From the NCBI RefSeq assembly GCF_016937615.1, contig NZ_JAFHKI010000077.1, positions 1 to 32,021 on the forward strand: a stretch of DNA of 32,021 bases, in the 5' to 3' direction. Both the position numbers and the translations under genes were made by a program. The notes beneath the pieces were generated by a model that was not told the origin of the DNA, did not search any database, and was given only the letters and a program-made list of their open reading frames with translations. Within the stretch, counting starts at the first letter, position 1, and the number at the start of each line of letters is the position of its first letter. Source of the stretch: Pseudomonas lactucae (GTDB lineage: Bacteria; Pseudomonadota; Gammaproteobacteria; Pseudomonadales; Pseudomonadaceae). This document shows positions 24,322 through 32,021 of this stretch, piece by piece.

Positions 24322-24717
24322 ATGGTCGTCGTGAATGAAGAGGGGACGACGTCCCTGGTCTTTGCCCAGTGGACGCTGCACAGCGATGGGCGACTGACCG
24401 GCGAGAGTCTGGATGTTCAACTGCCGCCCAAAGAGGGCCACGTGCTGCGGTTGCTGCTGACGTCTGGCGGTGTGCTGATGACCAAGGATCACTTGCTGGA
24501 GCAGGGGTGGCCCCAGGGAGAGGTTTCCGAGGAGTCGTTGACGCGCTGCATCTATTCGCTGCGCAAACACCTTGGCGTCGACAAACCGTTCATCAAGACG
24601 ATCTATGGCCGAGGGTATCGCTTTATATGCCCGGTGCGGGTCGAGGTGCGTGCGCCGTCCCCTGTCACAGAAGCGGCAAAAGTGTGTTCAGCCTGTGGGC
24701 AGGTCAGCCATGGGTAG
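24322..24717 (+). CDS. HilA-like winged-helix regulator, DNA-binding domain only
   Basis: A 131-residue protein matching the N-terminal OmpR/PhoB-type DNA-binding domain of HilA, the SPI-1 master activator: PPKEGHVLRLLLTSGG (35-50), EESLTRCIYSLRK (70-82) and IYGRGYRF (94-101). The remaining 400 or so residues of HilA (the tetratricopeptide-like part) are absent. The C-terminus ends in an unrelated short tail with two cysteines. GAGGA is just upstream of the ATG. The stop overlaps the start of the IagB-like gene, the same order as hilA-iagB in Salmonella. It may still bind DNA. Confidence 0.8.
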   Translation: MVVVNEEGTTSLVFAQWTLHSDGRLTGESLDVQLPPKEGHVLRLLLTSGGVLMTKDHLLEQGWPQGEVSEESLTRCIYSLRKHLGVDKPFIKTIYGRGYRFICPVRVEVRAPSPVTEAAKVCSACGQVSHG

Positions 24718-25171
24718 GTGCTGGCGCGCAGTGTTGTTGTTTGGAGTTCTGATGAGCAGTCAGCAGGCATTGGCCTTTTGCTGGGAAGAAACTGCCCGTC
24801 GCTACAATATCGAACCGGAGTTGTTGCAGGCCATCGCTGCCGTGGAGTCGGGTTACCGTCCAGAAGCCATGAACCCTGCCAACCGTAATGGCACCCGGGA
24901 TATCGGCCTGATGCAAATCAATAGCATCCACTTGCCCCGTCTGCTCCAGTCAGGCATTACCGAGCAGCGGCTATTGAGTGAGCCCTGTCTGTCGGTGGAG
25001 GTGGGGGCGTCAATATTGGCCGAATTCATCCAGCGTTTTGGCTACAACTGGACGGCGGTGGGTGCCTATAACGCGGGCCCAGGCACCGGGCCACAGCGTG
25101 AGGCACTGCGCAGGCGCTATGCGGAAAAAATCTGGGCGTATTACGAGGCCCTGGTACAGCGGCGTTATTGA
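24710..25171 (+). CDS. IagB-like lytic transglycosylase of a type III secretion system
   Basis: A 153-residue periplasmic peptidoglycan-cleaving enzyme. It has a signal peptide (1-22, ending QQALA-F), catalytic E46 in [11 protein letters not shown], the GLMQIN motif (66-71) and GAYNAGPG (118-125), all typical of goose-type lysozyme-like transglycosylases. Similarity to Salmonella IagB extends over almost the whole length, including [20 protein letters not shown]. Such enzymes open the cell wall for secretion machines. The ATG at 24710 overlaps the HilA-like stop; the upstream frame to 24572 is not coding. Unlike its neighbours it looks complete. Confidence 0.88.
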   Translation: MGRCWRAVLLFGVLMSSQQALAFCWEETARRYNIEPELLQAIAAVESGYRPEAMNPANRNGTRDIGLMQINSIHLPRLLQSGITEQRLLSEPCLSVEVGASILAEFIQRFGYNWTAVGAYNAGPGTGPQREALRRRYAEKIWAYYEALVQRRY

Positions 25172-25211
25172 CGTTTGGACGGCATGCCTCGCGTGCATGT
25201 GTGTCCCCGGC

Positions 25212-25217
25212 TATAAT
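25212..25217 (+). promoter_or_regulatory. -10 element of a pyrD promoter
   Basis: A perfect TATAAT lies 40 bases before the pyrD ATG. No convincing -35 is found 16-18 bases upstream. It would separate pyrD expression from the type III remnant upstream. Confidence 0.5.
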
Positions 25218-25256
25218 CGCCGCCACCTTTCGTCGCCATCCGAGTCTAGCCCGCCC

Positions 25257-26285
25257 ATGTATACCCTGGCCCGCCAGCTGTTGTTCAAACTCTCCCCGGA
25301 AACCTCCCACGATCTGTCCCTGGACCTGATCGGTGCCGGTGGCCGCCTGGGGCTCAATGGGCTGGTATGCAAGGCACCGGCAAAAATGCCGGTGTCAGTG
25401 ATGGGCCTGGACTTCCCCAACCCGGTCGGGCTGGCGGCCGGTCTGGACAAGAACGGCGCGGCCATCGACGGTTTTGCGCAGCTGGGGTTCGGCTTTGTCG
25501 AAATCGGCACTGTGACGCCACGCCCGCAGCCGGGCAATCCCAAGCCACGCATCTTTCGCCTGCCGGAAGCCGAGGCGATCATCAACCGCATGGGCTTTAA
25601 CAACCTGGGCGTCGATCACTTGCTGGCGCGGGTTCAGGCGGCGAAGTACAAGGGCATCCTGGGTATCAATATTGGCAAGAACTTCGACACGCCGGTGGAG
25701 CGTGCGGTGGATGACTACCTGATCTGCCTGGACAAGGTCTATGCCCACGCCAGCTATGTCACCGTCAACGTCAGCTCACCTAATACCCCTGGCCTGCGCA
25801 GCCTGCAGTTCGGTGACTCGCTCAAGCAGTTGCTCGAAGCGTTGCGCCAGCGTCAGGAAGACCTCGCGGTGCGTCATGGCAAGCGCGTGCCGCTGGCCAT
25901 CAAGATCGCCCCGGACATGAGTGACGAAGAAACCGTATTGGTCGCCCAGGCCCTGGTGGACTCCGGTATGGATGCGGTAATCGCCACCAATACCACCCTG
26001 AGTCGTGTTGGCGTCGAAGGCCTGGCCCATGGTGACGAAGCGGGCGGGCTGTCGGGTGCGCCGGTACGCGACCAGAGCACCCATATCGTCAAGGTGTTGG
26101 CTGCCGAGCTGGGCGGGCGCTTGCCGATCATCGCGGTCGGAGGCATCACCGAAGGCAAGCATGCGGCCGAGAAGATTGCCGCCGGTGCCAGCCTGGTGCA
26201 GTTGTACTCCGGGTTTATCTATAAAGGGCCTGCGCTGATTCGTCAGGCGGTGGATGCGATTGCCGCTTTGCCCAAACGCGCCTGA
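25257..26285 (+). CDS. pyrD: Dihydroorotate dehydrogenase (quinone), class 2
   Basis: Oxidises dihydroorotate to orotate in pyrimidine synthesis, passing electrons to quinone at the inner membrane. The 342-residue protein is full length. It has an N-terminal membrane-associated helix region, the FMN barrel with [10 protein letters not shown] and [17 protein letters not shown], and the catalytic serine loop [12 protein letters not shown], which marks class 2. The ATG at 25257 is chosen; the frame continues upstream through unrelated sequence. Convergent with rmf. Confidence 0.97.
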   Translation: MYTLARQLLFKLSPETSHDLSLDLIGAGGRLGLNGLVCKAPAKMPVSVMGLDFPNPVGLAAGLDKNGAAIDGFAQLGFGFVEIGTVTPRPQPGNPKPRIFRLPEAEAIINRMGFNNLGVDHLLARVQAAKYKGILGINIGKNFDTPVERAVDDYLICLDKVYAHASYVTVNVSSPNTPGLRSLQFGDSLKQLLEALRQRQEDLAVRHGKRVPLAIKIAPDMSDEETVLVAQALVDSGMDAVIATNTTLSRVGVEGLAHGDEAGGLSGAPVRDQSTHIVKVLAAELGGRLPIIAVGGITEGKHAAEKIAAGASLVQLYSGFIYKGPALIRQAVDAIAALPKRA

Positions 26286-26297
26286 TCGACAGCCATT

Positions 26298-26321
26298 AAA
26301 AAGGGCTCCATAAAGGAGCCC
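26298..26321 (-). terminator. Terminator of rmf
   Basis: GGGCTCC (26303-26309) and GGAGCCC (26315-26321) pair around ATAAA. On the minus strand the stem is followed by five T. It lies about 90 bases beyond the rmf stop and just after pyrD, where it could also slow plus-strand transcription. Confidence 0.8.
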
Positions 26322-26409
26322 CCTGGGCCGAAGCCCGCCGCCCGGATGGGACGTGCGTGGTTAAATCGTTACAGATTCAAAGGTGGTATGTCGGAATTAA
26401 GTGCCCTGA

Positions 26410-26625
26410 TTAGCCGACGGCGTGAAGTTCGTTGAGTCTGTGGATGCCCGCAGTGCCAGTCATACCGTCCCAGTTGTCGCCGCGTCCTTCTCGCCAGCCG
26501 TTGATCCAGGCTTGGCGTACCGACGGTAGAGTAAATGGGCAAAGCTCACGGGATTTGCCATGAACGCCATATTGATATCCGCGTAAAAATGCTCTTTCCA
26601 ACGGATCACGCTTAAGTCTTCTCAT
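26410..26625 (-). CDS. rmf: Ribosome modulation factor
   Basis: A 71-residue basic protein that pairs ribosomes into inactive 100S dimers in stationary phase. The core RGYQYGVHGKSRELCPF and RQAWINGWREGR is diagnostic. The start is ATG at 26625, with GAGGGAA about nine bases upstream. A long structured leader and a promoter lie upstream. Confidence 0.96.
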   Translation of the reverse strand: MRRLKRDPLERAFLRGYQYGVHGKSRELCPFTLPSVRQAWINGWREGRGDNWDGMTGTAGIHRLNELHAVG

Positions 26626-26664
26626 AGGGTGTTTCCCTCACTTGTTGACTGTCTAGATATCCTT

Positions 26665-26759
26665 CGGCCTCGTCTGAGGCCGGGCAGAGTTTTTCTGCCG
26701 TTGGTGGGCTCGCTGCCGGCGTGGCGAGCCGATGTGTCGGCGTCGTTACGGCGCCAACC
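26665..26759 (-). ncRNA. Structured 5' leader of rmf (rmf RNA motif candidate)
   Basis: Three perfect hairpins stand in a row: CGGCCTC/GAGGCCG (26665-26682), GGCAGA/TCTGCC (26683-26699) and GGCTCGC/GCGAGCC (26707-26730), with a weaker GGCG/CGCC stem near 26739-26755. None is followed by T-runs on the minus strand. A conserved 'rmf' RNA structure upstream of rmf in Pseudomonas has been published from comparative genomics. Position and genus fit, but I cannot align it here. Confidence 0.6.
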
Positions 26760-26767
26760 TGTGTTGA

Positions 26768-26796
26768 GTTCTAACCAATAGGTCACATGGATTCAA
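26768..26796 (-). promoter_or_regulatory. Probable rmf promoter
   Basis: Minus-strand TTGAAT (26796-26791) and TAGAAC (26773-26768) are 17 bases apart, each matching four of six consensus positions. Transcription would begin just before the first leader hairpin. Confidence 0.45.
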
Positions 26797-27157
26797 TGAT
26801 CGTTTTGTCATAAGCACGTAACGATAACGATGCTATAGCCATAAGCTGGGATGGCTTTTCGCCCCATTTGTCGGGCAAAGCCAGCTATGATGCACCCTGC
26901 CAAGAAAAAAGGTTCTAACCCTGGCTGAGAATGCCCGCCTGTTGCAGTCGGTTATTATTCGACGAAGGGTCGGAATATTTCTTTTTGTTGCTTCAAATTC
27001 TTCTTCTGCCCCGTCAACAAAGGCCCAAGGGCCCGTCAGACAGGGTGGAGCGGCACATTCGTGCCACGCGAGCACTCTTCAAGAAAAGTGCTTGATTGAA
27101 AACCGAACCGGCGATGCGTCGCCCGTTCATCTATTGCTGAAAAGCCTGGAATGCCCC
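26797..27157. other. Divergent intergenic region between rmf and rlmKL
   Basis: No gene seen. The rmf-side part is AT-rich. The rlmKL-side part is open in the rlmKL frame from 26942, but it has no coding character or start with a ribosome-binding site. One hairpin, AGCACT/AGTGCT around ten bases (about 27069-27090), is visible. The promoter of rlmKL must lie here; I could not place it. Confidence 0.5.
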
Positions 27158-29422
27158 ATGTCGGACCGTTTTGAACTCTTCCTCACCTGCCCCAAGGGCC
27201 TCGAAGGCCTGCTGATCGAGGAAGCCGTCGGGCTTGGCCTTGAGGACGCCCGCGAGCACACCTCGGCCGTGCGCGGCATGGCCGACATGGAAACCGCCTA
27301 CCGCCTGTGCCTCTGGTCGCGCTTGGCCAACCGTGTGCTGCTGGTGCTCAAGCGCTTCCCGATGAAGGATGCCGAGGACCTGTACCACGGCGTGCTGGAT
27401 ATCGAATGGGCCGACCACATGGTCCCCGACGGGACACTGGCGGTGGAATTCAGCGGCCACGGCTCGGGCATCGACAACACCCACTTCGGCGCGCTGAAGG
27501 TCAAGGATGCGATTGTCGATAAATTGCGCACCCCGACCGGCGAACGTCCGTCCATCGACAAAATCAACCCGGACCTGCGCATCCATCTGCGCCTGGACCG
27601 TGGCGAAGCCATCCTGTCCCTCGACCTCTCCGGCCACAGCCTGCACCAGCGCGGTTATCGCTTGCAGCAAGGTGCGGCGCCGCTGAAGGAAAACCTGGCG
27701 GCCGCGATCCTGATCCGTTCCGGCTGGCCGCGTATCGCTGCCGAAGGCGGCGCGCTGACGGACCCGATGTGCGGCGTCGGCACCTTCCTGGTCGAAGGCG
27801 CGATGATCGCCGCCGACATGGCCCCCAACCTGAACCGCGAACTGTGGGGCTTCACCACTTGGCTTGGTCACGTCCCGGCACTGTGGAAAAAACTGCACGC
27901 CGAGGCGGCCGAACGCGCGGCTATCGGCATGAACAAAGCGCCGCTGTGGATTCGTGGCTATGAGGCCGACCCGCGCCTGATCCAGCCCGCGCGCAACAAC
28001 ATCGAGCGCGCAGGCCTGAGCCACTGGATCAAGGTGTACCAGGGCGAAGTGGGCACCTTCGAACCGCGCCCGGACCAGAACCAGAAAGGTCTGGTGATCT
28101 GCAACCCACCCTACGGCGAGCGCCTGGGGGATGAAGCCAGTCTGTTGTACCTCTACCAGAACCTTGGCGAGCGTCTGCGCCAGGCGTGCATGGGCTGGGA
28201 GGCGGCGGTGTTCACCGGCGCGCCGGACCTGGGCAAGCGCATGGGTATCCGCAGCCACAAACAGTATTCGTTCTGGAACGGCGCCCTGCCGTGCAAGTTG
28301 TTGCTGATCAAGGTCAACCCGGACCAGTTCGTCACCGGCGAGCGGCGTACCCCGGAACAGCGCCAGGCCGAACGCGAGCAGGCCGCCTACGATCAGGCGC
28401 CGACCGAGCCGCTGGAACGCCAGTACAACAAGAACGGTAACCCGATCAAGCCCGCCCCGGCCCCGGTGGTCGAGCAGGCACGCTTGAGCGAAGGCGGGCA
28501 GATGTTCGCCAACCGCCTGCAGAAGAATCTCAAGTTGCTGGGCAAGTGGGCCAAGCGCGAAGGCGTGGATTGCTACCGCGTGTATGACGCCGATATGCCG
28601 GAATACTCCATGGCCATCGACCTGTACCACGATTGGGTCCACGTACAGGAATATGCCGCGCCCAAGTCCATCGACCCGGAAAAAGCCTCTGCACGCATGT
28701 TCGATGCGCTGGCGGCGATTCCCCAGGCGCTGAACATCGACAAGAACCGCGTGGTGGTCAAACGTCGCGAGCGTCAGAGCGGCACCAAGCAGTACGAGCG
28801 CCAGAGCGCCCAGGGCAAGTTCACCGAGGTCAGCGAAGGCGGCGTGAAGTTGCTGGTCAACCTCACCGATTACCTGGACACCGGTCTGTTCCTCGACCAC
28901 CGCCCGATGCGCATGCGTATTCAGAAAGAAGCGGCCGGCAAGCGTTTCCTCAACCTGTATTGCTACACCGCCACCGCGAGTGTGCATGCAGCCAAGGGCG
29001 GGGCGCGCAGCACCACCAGCGTCGACTTGTCCAAGACCTACCTGGACTGGGCCCGTCGCAACTTCTCCCTCAACGGTTTCTCCGACAAGAACCGCCTGGA
29101 GCAGGGTGACGTGATGGCATGGCTGGAGGCCAGCCGCGATGAGTTCGACCTGATCTTCATCGACCCGCCAACCTTCTCCAACTCCAAGCGCATGGAAGGC
29201 ATCTTCGATGTGCAGCGCGACCATGTGCAGTTGCTCGACCTGGCCATGGCCCGCCTGGCACCGGGCGGCGTGCTGTACTTCTCGAACAACTTCCGCAAGT
29301 TCGCGCTCGAGGACAACCTCAGCGCCCGCTACGCGGTCGAGGAAATCAGCGACAAGACCATCGACCCGGATTTTGCGCGCAATGCCAAGATCCACCGGGC
29401 CTGGAAAATCACCGCTCGCTGA
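27158..29422 (+). CDS. rlmKL: Bifunctional 23S rRNA methyltransferase RlmKL
   Basis: A fused enzyme of 754 residues that makes m2G2445 and m7G2069 in 23S rRNA. The N-terminal half has a THUMP RNA-binding domain (about 45-155) and the RlmL methylase with SAM loop DPMCGVGTFLVEGA and catalytic NPPYGERLGDE. The C-terminal half is RlmK, with FLDHRPMR, NLYCYTATASVHAAKGGA and DPPTFSNSKR. ATG at 27158 is chosen with weak GGAA upstream. Longer frames on the opposite strand are GC-rich shadows. A strong terminator follows. Confidence 0.96.
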   Translation: MSDRFELFLTCPKGLEGLLIEEAVGLGLEDAREHTSAVRGMADMETAYRLCLWSRLANRVLLVLKRFPMKDAEDLYHGVLDIEWADHMVPDGTLAVEFSGHGSGIDNTHFGALKVKDAIVDKLRTPTGERPSIDKINPDLRIHLRLDRGEAILSLDLSGHSLHQRGYRLQQGAAPLKENLAAAILIRSGWPRIAAEGGALTDPMCGVGTFLVEGAMIAADMAPNLNRELWGFTTWLGHVPALWKKLHAEAAERAAIGMNKAPLWIRGYEADPRLIQPARNNIERAGLSHWIKVYQGEVGTFEPRPDQNQKGLVICNPPYGERLGDEASLLYLYQNLGERLRQACMGWEAAVFTGAPDLGKRMGIRSHKQYSFWNGALPCKLLLIKVNPDQFVTGERRTPEQRQAEREQAAYDQAPTEPLERQYNKNGNPIKPAPAPVVEQARLSEGGQMFANRLQKNLKLLGKWAKREGVDCYRVYDADMPEYSMAIDLYHDWVHVQEYAAPKSIDPEKASARMFDALAAIPQALNIDKNRVVVKRRERQSGTKQYERQSAQGKFTEVSEGGVKLLVNLTDYLDTGLFLDHRPMRMRIQKEAAGKRFLNLYCYTATASVHAAKGGARSTTSVDLSKTYLDWARRNFSLNGFSDKNRLEQGDVMAWLEASRDEFDLIFIDPPTFSNSKRMEGIFDVQRDHVQLLDLAMARLAPGGVLYFSNNFRKFALEDNLSARYAVEEISDKTIDPDFARNAKIHRAWKITAR

Positions 29423-29434
29423 TAAGGCGTAGCC

Positions 29435-29477
29435 AAAAAGCCGCAAGCCTGGTTTATTCCGCGCTTGCGGCTTTTTT
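29435..29477. terminator. Bidirectional terminator after rlmKL
   Basis: AGCCGCAAGC (29439-29448) pairs perfectly with GCTTGCGGCT (29463-29472), flanked by five A before and six T after. The stem begins 16 bases after the rlmKL stop. Confidence 0.92.
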
Positions 29478-29564
29478 GCGCTGGTCAAACCCTGGGGCGA
29501 TAGCTATAACTTAAGGCCTAGCCAAAGTGACACCCCCCGCACGCTGGCGTTGTGAGTGTTGCTT

Positions 29565-31951
29565 ATGTCGTTGCAAGCCGTCCGCCCGAAAATCCTAGGT
29601 TTTATCAGTGAACAGGCCTCGGCCTGGCTGGTGGCATTGGTGGTGTTTTTGGCAGGGTGTGCCTTGACGGTCATCGTTGCCTGGGCCGCCTCCGATCTCT
29701 ACCAGCAACAGGTGCGCCAGCGCTTTCAGTTGCTGGTCAACGAGCGCTATACCCGCCTGCAGGAGCGCTTCGAAGACCAGGAGCAACGCCTGAACAGCCT
29801 GCGACGGTTCTTCGTCAACTCCAACGATGTGTCCCGCGAAGAGTTCGATGGCTTCGCTCAGCCTTTATTGCTGCGTGCCCGTGCTTATGCCTGGGCCCCA
29901 CGAGTGTTTCGCGAGCAGCGCGGCCGGTTTGAGCAGGAGCAATCACGTCTGCGCGGCGAGCCCTTTGCGATCCGTGAATTGAACTCCGCCGGTGAGTTGG
30001 CCCCTGCGCCTGAACGCGATGAATACGTGCCGGTACTCTACATTCAGACACAAAGCCTGCTGGGCTCACCCCTGGGCTTTGACCTGCTGGCCCAGCCCCT
30101 GCGACGCTCAGCCCTTGAGCGTGCGCAGACGAGCGGTGGTTTGGCGGTGTCCCAACCCATGCATTTGGTGGGCGTGGAGCCCGCGTACGCCGCCGGGGTG
30201 CTGCTCGTAGCCCCAGTTGCCTCCGAACAGTCGGCGACTGAGGTGCATGGCTACGTGATGGCGGTGATCAGCATGCGCCAACTGGTGGCCGACGGCTTGC
30301 CCAAGCCTGCGCGGGACACCCTGGTGATGCAGATCGTCGATACCTCCGACGTGCAAAAACGCGTGCTGTACGCTTCCAGCAATGCCCCGGCGGACAGTGA
30401 GCTGGTCGGCGCGCGCGCCTCACCCTGGGTGACCACGTCTACGCCTTGACCCTGCGTCCGAGCCAGGTGTTCGCCCAGGCCAACCATTCCTCGCTGACGA
30501 CTGTCCTGACCATGGGCGGGCTGCTCAGCCTGTTGTTCAGCGCCTTGCTCTACGTGTTGGTCAGCCAGCGCCAGCGCGCGCTCAAGCTGGTGGAACAGCG
30601 CACCGCGGAGTTGCACCAGCGCGAACAGGAGTTGCGCGGCGCCCATGGTCAACTGCGCAGCGTGCTGAACGCCGCCACCCAAGTCGCGATCATTGCCACC
30701 GACCTGCGCGGTGTCATCAACACCTTCAATGCCGGTGCCGAGCAGATGCTCGGGTTCAGCGCCGAGCAGGTGGTGGGGCGGTTGACCCTGGAGAGCTTGC
30801 ACCTGGCACCAGAACTGGAGGCGCGCTCCGCCAGCCTGAGTGTGACCCTGGGCAAACGTATTCCCGCGAACCAGGCGATGCTGGTGGAAAGCCCCGACTC
30901 CCTGCATGAAGCCCGTGAATGGACGTTGATACGCTTGGACGGCAGCCCATTGACCGTGAACATGCTGGCCACCGTGTTGCTGGATGATCACGGCTTATGG
31001 GTCGGGCATTTGGCGATTTACCTCGACATCACCGAGCAGAAGCGTGCCTACGAAGCATTGGCCGCGCGCGATCGCTTGCTCAAGAAACTCAGCGCCCACG
31101 TACCCGGCGGGATCTTTCAGTTCACCCTGGAACCTCAGGAAAACTGGCGCTTTATCTACGCCAGTGACGGTATGCGCGACATTTACGAAATCGAGACAGG
31201 CGTGTTGCAGCAGGATGCGAAGAAGGCTTTCGAGCGTATCCACCCGCTGGACGTGGAGCGCGTGCGCGCGTCGATTCGTTTGTCGGCATTGCAGTTGAGC
31301 CATTGGCGCGAAGAGTACCGTGTGCAGTTGCCACAACGGGGTTTACGCTGGATTCGTGGCGAAGCGACCCCCGAGGAGTTACCGGGCGGCGGTACGCTGT
31401 GGCACGGTTACGTTTCGGATATCTCCGATCTCAAGCGTGTTGAAGAGGAACTGCGCGCGCTGTCCATCACCGACTCCCTGACCGGGATCCACAACCGTCG
31501 GTATTTCCAGGATCGTCTCAAGGCCGAGATGGTCAGGGTCAACCGCACGTCCGGGGCCTTATCGGTGATCATGCTGGATATCGATCATTTCAAGCGCATC
31601 AATGATAAGTACGGGCATGCAGTCGGTGATGGGGTGTTGCAGGAACTGTGCAAGCGCATCAGTCAACGTTTGCGCCGCACCGATGTGTTCTGCCGTTTGG
31701 GCGGTGAGGAGTTCATGGTGCTGTGTCCCGGCACCGATGGCGAACAGGCCTACAGCCTGGCGGAGGATTTGTGGCAGGCGCTGCGCAACGCGCCGATGGA
31801 GCCGGTGGGCATCGTGACCGCCAGTTTCGGCGTGGCCAGCTGGCGCGTCGATGAAGGCATCGACGGGTTGCTGTTGCGCGCCGACTCGGCGGTGTACGTG
31901 GCCAAGCAGGCGGGCAGGGACCGGGTGGAGGCAGAGAAAGTACAGGCGTGA
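29565..31951 (+). pseudogene. CHASE-PAS-PAS-GGDEF diguanylate cyclase, frameshifted
   Basis: A membrane-bound cyclase that would make c-di-GMP. The N-terminal part (29565-30449) has a membrane helix (about residues 16-38) and a periplasmic CHASE-type sensor. The second part (in frame from before 30446 to 31951) has another membrane helix, a short coiled segment, two PAS-like domains and a GGDEF domain with active GGEEF and an intact RxxD inhibitory site five residues before it. The two frames meet at a (GC)5 tract at 30409-30418. With one GC fewer, the reading continues smoothly as VGARLTLGDHVYALTLRPS, giving about 794 residues. The first frame now stops at 30447-30449, overlapping a TTG of the second. 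True mutation, phase variation and a sequencing error are all possible. Confidence 0.8.
30409..30418. repeat. (GC)5 dinucleotide tract at the frameshift
   Basis: Five GC units within a GGCGCGCGCGCC run. Loss of one unit restores the cyclase reading frame, making this the likely slippage point. Confidence 0.7.
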
Positions 31952-31953
31952 AC

Positions 31954-32021
31954 ATGGAGGAGGGGGCTTGCCCTGATGCCAGTCAGTTAAGGGACAACAC
32001 TGTATTTGTGGCGAGGGAGCT
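31954..32021. repeat. REPIN-like intergenic repeat, copy 2 (cut by window end)
   Basis: The reverse complement carries the same core as copy 1 (AGTGTTGTCCCTTAACTGAC), one GGGCAAGCCCCCTCC arm and the start of the other arm (GTGGCGAGGGAGCT). It begins right after the cyclase stop. The outer hairpin runs past the window edge. Confidence 0.7.

Noticed and set aside
24158..24338. 59-residue frame between the SpaO-like and HilA-like genes, with a hydrophobic stretch
   Set aside because: Considered as a remnant of an export-gate gene (SpaP/Q), but no similarity could be recognised and it overlaps the HilA-like start.
26942..27157. 72-residue N-terminal extension of rlmKL
   Set aside because: No THUMP/RlmL similarity and Ser/Arg-rich; the family normally starts at the MSDRFELF-type N-terminus.
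27131..29488. 785-residue open frame opposite rlmKL
   Set aside because: Same shadow effect; rlmKL motifs are all on the plus strand.
1..32021. CRISPR array, tRNA, integrase or insertion sequence
   Set aside because: None could be seen. The type III remnant has no flanking tRNA or direct repeats that I could identify.

Overview
The window looks like chromosome of a Pseudomonas of the P. fluorescens group. The order ppsR/ppsA - hydrolase - rraA - cmaX - crfX - cmpX - sigX - oprF - cobA - PP2C/kinase - nasA - nasT - nasS matches, from memory, the P. aeruginosa PAO1 order around PA1769-PA1786. Base use is GC-rich and typical of the genus. OprF has the cysteine-free, proline-rich linker I associate with fluorescens-type OprF. 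Copies of one REP/REPIN-like intergenic repeat lie near both ends. No tRNA, rRNA, CRISPR array, integrase or transposase is visible.

Layout. (1) 1-7334: the tail of an unknown gene, a repeat, then a tight minus-strand operon read from 5806 to 261: EamA exporter, a four-domain JAMM / ubiquitin-like / E1 (ThiF-MoeB) / rhodanese fusion, a CysM-type PLP synthase, a serine acetyltransferase with an unusual C-terminal domain, and an AlaX tRNA editor. A MocR regulator is divergent from it, with a promoter and tandem-repeat operator in between. (2) 7404-16498: ppsR and ppsA divergent, then the cell-envelope stress neighbourhood rraA, cmaX, crfX, cmpX, sigX, oprF. (3) 16558-22379, minus strand: nitrate-assimilation regulators and transporter (nasS, nasT, nasA), a PP2C-kinase fusion and the siroheme methylase cobA. 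Two sigma-54-type promoters and a textbook NasT (ANTAR) antitermination leader are visible. The reductase genes nirB, nirD and nasC, which sit between the kinase and cobA in PAO1, are absent. (4) 22484-25171: four genes whose only good relatives are SPI-1 (Inv/Mxi-Spa) type III secretion components: a shortened InvG secretin, the last SpoA domain of SpaO, the DNA-binding domain of HilA, and an intact IagB-like transglycosylase. This looks like the residue of a lost injectisome island. (5) 25257-32021: pyrD, rmf with a structured leader, rlmKL, and a CHASE-PAS-GGDEF diguanylate cyclase broken by a frameshift in a (GC)5 tract.

How the parts may work together. The most striking system is the first operon. 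In mycobacteria, CysM makes cysteine using sulfur carried on the ubiquitin-like protein CysO, which is activated by an E1 enzyme and trimmed by the JAMM peptidase Mec. Here carrier, activator, sulfur transferase and peptidase are one polypeptide, beside the synthase and the enzyme that activates serine, with a possible exporter and a PLP-sensing regulator. All expected catalytic residues are present. The carrier's Gly-Gly is internal, so self-cleavage would be needed, and a Shine-Dalgarno plus ATG lies exactly at the start of the carrier domain. In the nitrate block, nitrate would be sensed by cytoplasmic NasS, freeing NasT to bind the leader RNA and prevent termination before nasA. All functional statements are inferred from sequence; no searches were run.
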